Shown here: positions 61,972 to 64,000 of the stretch, piece after piece | Position numbering within the stretch: the first letter of the stretch is position 1 | How the letters are laid out: the number at the start of each line of letters is the position of its first letter | Origin: Palsa-504 sp963822765 | GTDB taxonomy: Bacteria; Actinomycetota; Actinomycetes; Streptosporangiales; Streptosporangiaceae | Assembly (NCBI GenBank): GCA_963822765.1 | Contig: CAWGJL010000052.1 | Span: 1-64,000 of the forward strand | Direction: 5' to 3' | Length of the DNA stretch: 64,000 bases | Notes under the pieces: model-generated | The model's input: the letters and a program-made list of their open reading frames with translations, nothing else | The model's database searches: none | What the model was told of the DNA's origin: nothing | Made by a program: the position numbers and the translations under genes

Positions 61972-63214
61972 GATCATCGCCGGAAGGCCGGCGATGATCA
62001 CCGGCGCGGCCTCCGGCATCGGCCGGAGCCTGGCCCGGCGGCTGTCGCGATCGGGCTCACCGGTCGCCATCGCCGATGTCGACGAGACCGGTCTGAAGGA
62101 GACCGCGAGGTCGCTGCGGGGACCCGTGCTGACCAGGGTGCTTGACGTACGAGACGCCGCCGACCAGCACCGCTTCGCGGCCGAGGTGCGCCAGTGGCTG
62201 GCTTCGCTGGCCCACGGGGCCCGGCTGGCCGCCGTGTTCAACAACGCGGGTGTCGCGGTCGCATCCTCGGTCCTGGATGCCGACCCCGGCGATGACGAGT
62301 GGCTGCGGCAGATCAACTTCGACGGGGTGGTCAACGGCACCCGCGCCTTCCTGCCGATCCTCGTCGAGCAGGACAGCGGCGTGATCGTCAACACCTCGAG
62401 CGTGTTCGGCCTGCTGGGTATGCCGAACCAGAGCGCCTACTGCGCCTCGAAGTTCGCGGTGCGCGGGTTCACCGATTCGCTGCGCCAGGAGCTGCGCGGC
62501 ACCGGCGTCTCAGCCGTGACCGTCCACCCGGGGGGAATCAGGACCAACATCGCCCGCAACGCGCGTGTCCGTAAGGACCCGGAAGGGCTCGGCCGCAGCC
62601 ACGACCAGATGGCGGCCGACTTCGAGGCGATCACCATGACCACGCCGGACAAGGCGGCCCAGATCATCTGCCGCGGGGTCGAGCAGGGCAAGGCCCGCAT
62701 CCTGGTCGGTCCCGACGCCTACGTCTTCGACGCCCTGGCCCGGGTGGCGCCCACCCACTACTACGACATCATGGCCCGGCTCGAGAAGCGGCTCCGGTCA
62801 CGGCAGGCGGCGTCAAGATTAGATCGGGTACCGGGTGGCTTCGGTGACGTATTGCCGCCCGGACGGCATGGTCCACCGTACGTATCCGCCGGGCAGGTGC
62901 GCCGCGTTCCACCGCGGATCCTGCTTCATCCGATGGTCGGACCGGCACTTCGGATCCCCGTTGCACAGGCAGGTCCTGCCACCGGCCTCGTAGGGGATGT
63001 TATGTTCGAAGTCACAGCGACTAGCAGGACGCCGACAGCCGGGACCGGTACAGGTTGCGTGCCGGATCTCCGCGAGATGCCTGAGCATTACCCCGGGATC
63101 GTGACCCCGGGCCTCCCATCGATGATCACACTCCCCGGCGGGGATCGGCCCGATCTTGATCAGCAGGTCCTGCTGCCCGGTAGAGAATCTCCAGGTGCCG
63201 TATCCGCCGGCTAG
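61955..63214 (+). CDS. SDR oxidoreductase with a foreign 3' extension
   Basis: Short-chain dehydrogenase: PAMITGAASGIGRSLARRLS, VAIADVDETGLKET, AAVFNNAGVAVASSVLDADP, catalytic Ser in IVNTSSVFGLLGM, YxxxK in SAYCASKFAVRGF, TVHPGGIRTNIARN. The native protein should end near residue 288 after YYDIMARLEKRLRSRQ; instead the frame stays open for 130 more codons that are merely the antisense of an HNH-gene fragment, so native 3' sequence including the stop was lost at about 62815. Overlaps and follows the P450, forming one operon. Probably still folds. Confidence 0.88.
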   Translation: MARNRRIIAGRPAMITGAASGIGRSLARRLSRSGSPVAIADVDETGLKETARSLRGPVLTRVLDVRDAADQHRFAAEVRQWLASLAHGARLAAVFNNAGVAVASSVLDADPGDDEWLRQINFDGVVNGTRAFLPILVEQDSGVIVNTSSVFGLLGMPNQSAYCASKFAVRGFTDSLRQELRGTGVSAVTVHPGGIRTNIARNARVRKDPEGLGRSHDQMAADFEAITMTTPDKAAQIICRGVEQGKARILVGPDAYVFDALARVAPTHYYDIMARLEKRLRSRQAASRLDRVPGGFGDVLPPGRHGPPYVSAGQVRRVPPRILLHPMVGPALRIPVAQAGPATGLVGDVMFEVTATSRTPTAGTGTGCVPDLREMPEHYPGIVTPGLPSMITLPGGDRPDLDQQVLLPGRESPGAVSAG

Positions 63215-63255
63215 GCGGGGTAGGACCTGCAGCGGAACCGTTTCGTACGTTAAGG
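62819..63255 (-). pseudogene. C-terminal fragment of a DUF222/13E12-type HNH protein
   Basis: About 145 codons open on the minus strand without a start: ALTYETVPLQVLPRLAGGYG, TWRFSTGQQDLLIKIGPIP, then GVMLRHLAEIRHATCTGPGC, RRPASRCDFEHNIPYEAGGR, TCLCNGDPKCRSDHRMKQDP and the stop. The HNH-type motif CDFEHNIPYE with Cys pairs matches the C-terminal nuclease of the DUF222 family of actinobacterial repeated genes. The N-terminal DUF222 part is absent. Its stop abuts the truncated SDR, marking a recombination junction. Confidence 0.7.
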
Positions 63256-63544
63256 CGGTTCGGCGAGGTCAGGATGGGTGCTGAACGGGGTCATGCGGGG
63301 GCACTTGGCGTACGTTCCGGTTCGGGCGCAGCCGGGGCGTGATCTTGATCCGGGGCTGGTTCGGCTGGCTGGGTGGCGTTCAGTGACGGTGATCTTCGTG
63401 TCCGGAAGTCCCCAGTAACGGACAAGATCAACTTGGGCCGGTATGAGCGCGCTCTGGCCCCTGGCGGGCGTCCGTGACTCAGTCCGGAATCAATGCCCTG
63501 AAACCTTCGTCACAGAGCCGGGTTCCGGTGCACGATCGGGATTC
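63256..63544. other. Non-coding stretch before the resolvase fragment
   Basis: No gene recognised in about 290 bases. GCGCACGAT-like and CCCAGTAACGG words are present but no repeat of clear meaning. It probably contains the resolvase promoter and an earlier junction with the HNH fragment. Confidence 0.4.
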
Positions 63545-63850
63545 ATGAGCCTTCCTGTGCACCCTCTCGCCGGCCAGCGTGTCGGCTACGCCCGGATCTC
63601 CGGCGCCTCACAGAACCTGGACGGGCAGACCGACGCGCTGAACGCGGCGGGCTGCCAGAAGATCTTTGCCGATACCGCGTCGGGGAAGCTGACCGAGCGG
63701 CCGGAGCTCACGTTGTGCATGGGGTATCTGCGGGCCGGGGACACGCTGGTGGTGTGGCGGCTGGACCGGCTGGGCCGGTCGCTTCGGCATCTGGTGGAGA
63801 CTGTCAACGCGCTGGCCGAGCGCGGGGTGGCGTTCGCATCCCTGCATTAT
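63545..63850 (+). pseudogene. Resolvase/invertase-family serine recombinase, 3'-truncated
   Basis: Starts MSLPVHPLAGQRVGYARISG with candidate catalytic Ser in YARIS, then SQNLDGQTDALNAAGCQKIF, LTLCMGYLRAGDTLVVWRLD, RLGRSLRHLVETVNALAERG. Family members continue with a GVAFRSLTE-like block, oligomerisation helix and HTH; here similarity ends at GVAFASLHY and the frame then runs open to the window end through the antisense of another gene. Only the N-terminal catalytic half remains, so no DNA-binding domain is left. Confidence 0.75.
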
Positions 63851-63873
63851 GTGGGTGATCCTTGTCAAGTTGA

Positions 63874-64000
63874 TCATTGCTTGTTCCGGTGGCGGCGTGC
63901 TGCGGTGGCGGCGGTGGTGCCGAGGAGCTCGCCGATCTCGGCCCAGGTGAGTTCCTGGTCGCGGGCGTCGTGGACGGCGGCAGGAGCTGCTGGGCCTGGG
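63874..64000 (-). CDS. 3' end of an HTH-like gene, cut by the window edge
   Basis: The last ~41 codons read PAAVHDARDQELTWAEIGEL, LGTTAATAARRHRNKQ, then TGA. This is the typical C-terminal tail of small actinobacterial helix-turn-helix proteins (WAEIGxxLGTTxxxAxRR). The beginning lies outside the window, so family and length are unknown. Confidence 0.6.
   Translation of the reverse strand, partial: PGPAAPAAVHDARDQELTWAEIGELLGTTAATAARRHRNKQ

Overview
The window is very G+C-rich DNA with G/C-dominated third codon positions. It carries F420-type PPOX oxidoreductases, PAC2 and DUF853 proteins, DUF2332, a 13E12/DUF222-type HNH fragment and a Replic_Relax mobile-element protein. Together these point to a high-G+C actinomycete; a Streptosporangiales- or Pseudonocardiales-like soil organism is my guess, not a demonstrated assignment. 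Nearly all genes are chromosomal accessory or maintenance genes. No ribosomal operon or CRISPR array is visible. One RNA gene is clear, the selenocysteine tRNA (selC).

Layout. (1) 1-13.3 kb: a broken DUF853 ATPase, then a DHA2-type MFS efflux gene (MFS1) split in two by a roughly 9.8-kb integrative element. The element runs from a decayed large serine recombinase beside the left junction, through a small cargo (ADP-ribosylation/crystallin-J1-like protein, MarR, thiol-redox protein, ICMT-like methyltransferase, an IS3-family copy, Replic_Relax and zinc-ribbon proteins), to a full-length second MFS gene (MFS2) beside the right junction. The split halves share AGGATG and rejoin in frame when the element is removed. 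Beyond the right junction lie the first ~35 codons of MFS1 and a divergent TetR with an N-terminal 15-bp repeat array. (2) 13.3-15.2 kb: an ISAzo13-type insertion sequence with long terminal inverted repeats. (3) 15.3-31.5 kb: Lrp, sugar-ABC ATPase, PAC2, a MarR/MFS pair sharing two copies of one operator, an operon of SDR, DUF6457, Rieske, 5'-3' exonuclease and M24 peptidase genes, CDF transporter, moaA with two PPOX genes, S9 peptidase, DUF2332 and VOC genes. (4) 31.5-39.4 kb: selC lying between two truncated genes, GH13 glucosidase, an orphan protein, then selA-selB. With moaA and DUF6457 this suggests a molybdenum/selenium enzyme such as formate dehydrogenase elsewhere in the genome. (5) 39.5-47.8 kb: GT87, PCMT-like methyltransferase, CYTH, an OmpR-type two-component pair, HD hydrolase, Fpg/Nei glycosylase. 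(6) 47.8-57.3 kb: a probable operon of a LuxR-type ATPase regulator and two paralogous alpha/beta-hydrolase-glycosyltransferase fusions flanking a methyltransferase, beside OsmC and a flavoprotein. (7) 57.3-64 kb: GH26-like hydrolase, HpaH-type hydratase, TetR-controlled P450-SDR pair, then a mosaic of truncated genes (HNH, resolvase, HTH-like) up to the window edge.

A caution for every reader: at least fifteen single-base frame changes occur across the window, both in mobile-element remnants and in genes expected to be conserved (selA, selB, CDF, S9 peptidase, GT87, a hydrolase-GT fusion). Some may be assembly or sequencing errors rather than real mutations, so pseudogene calls based on one indel are provisional.
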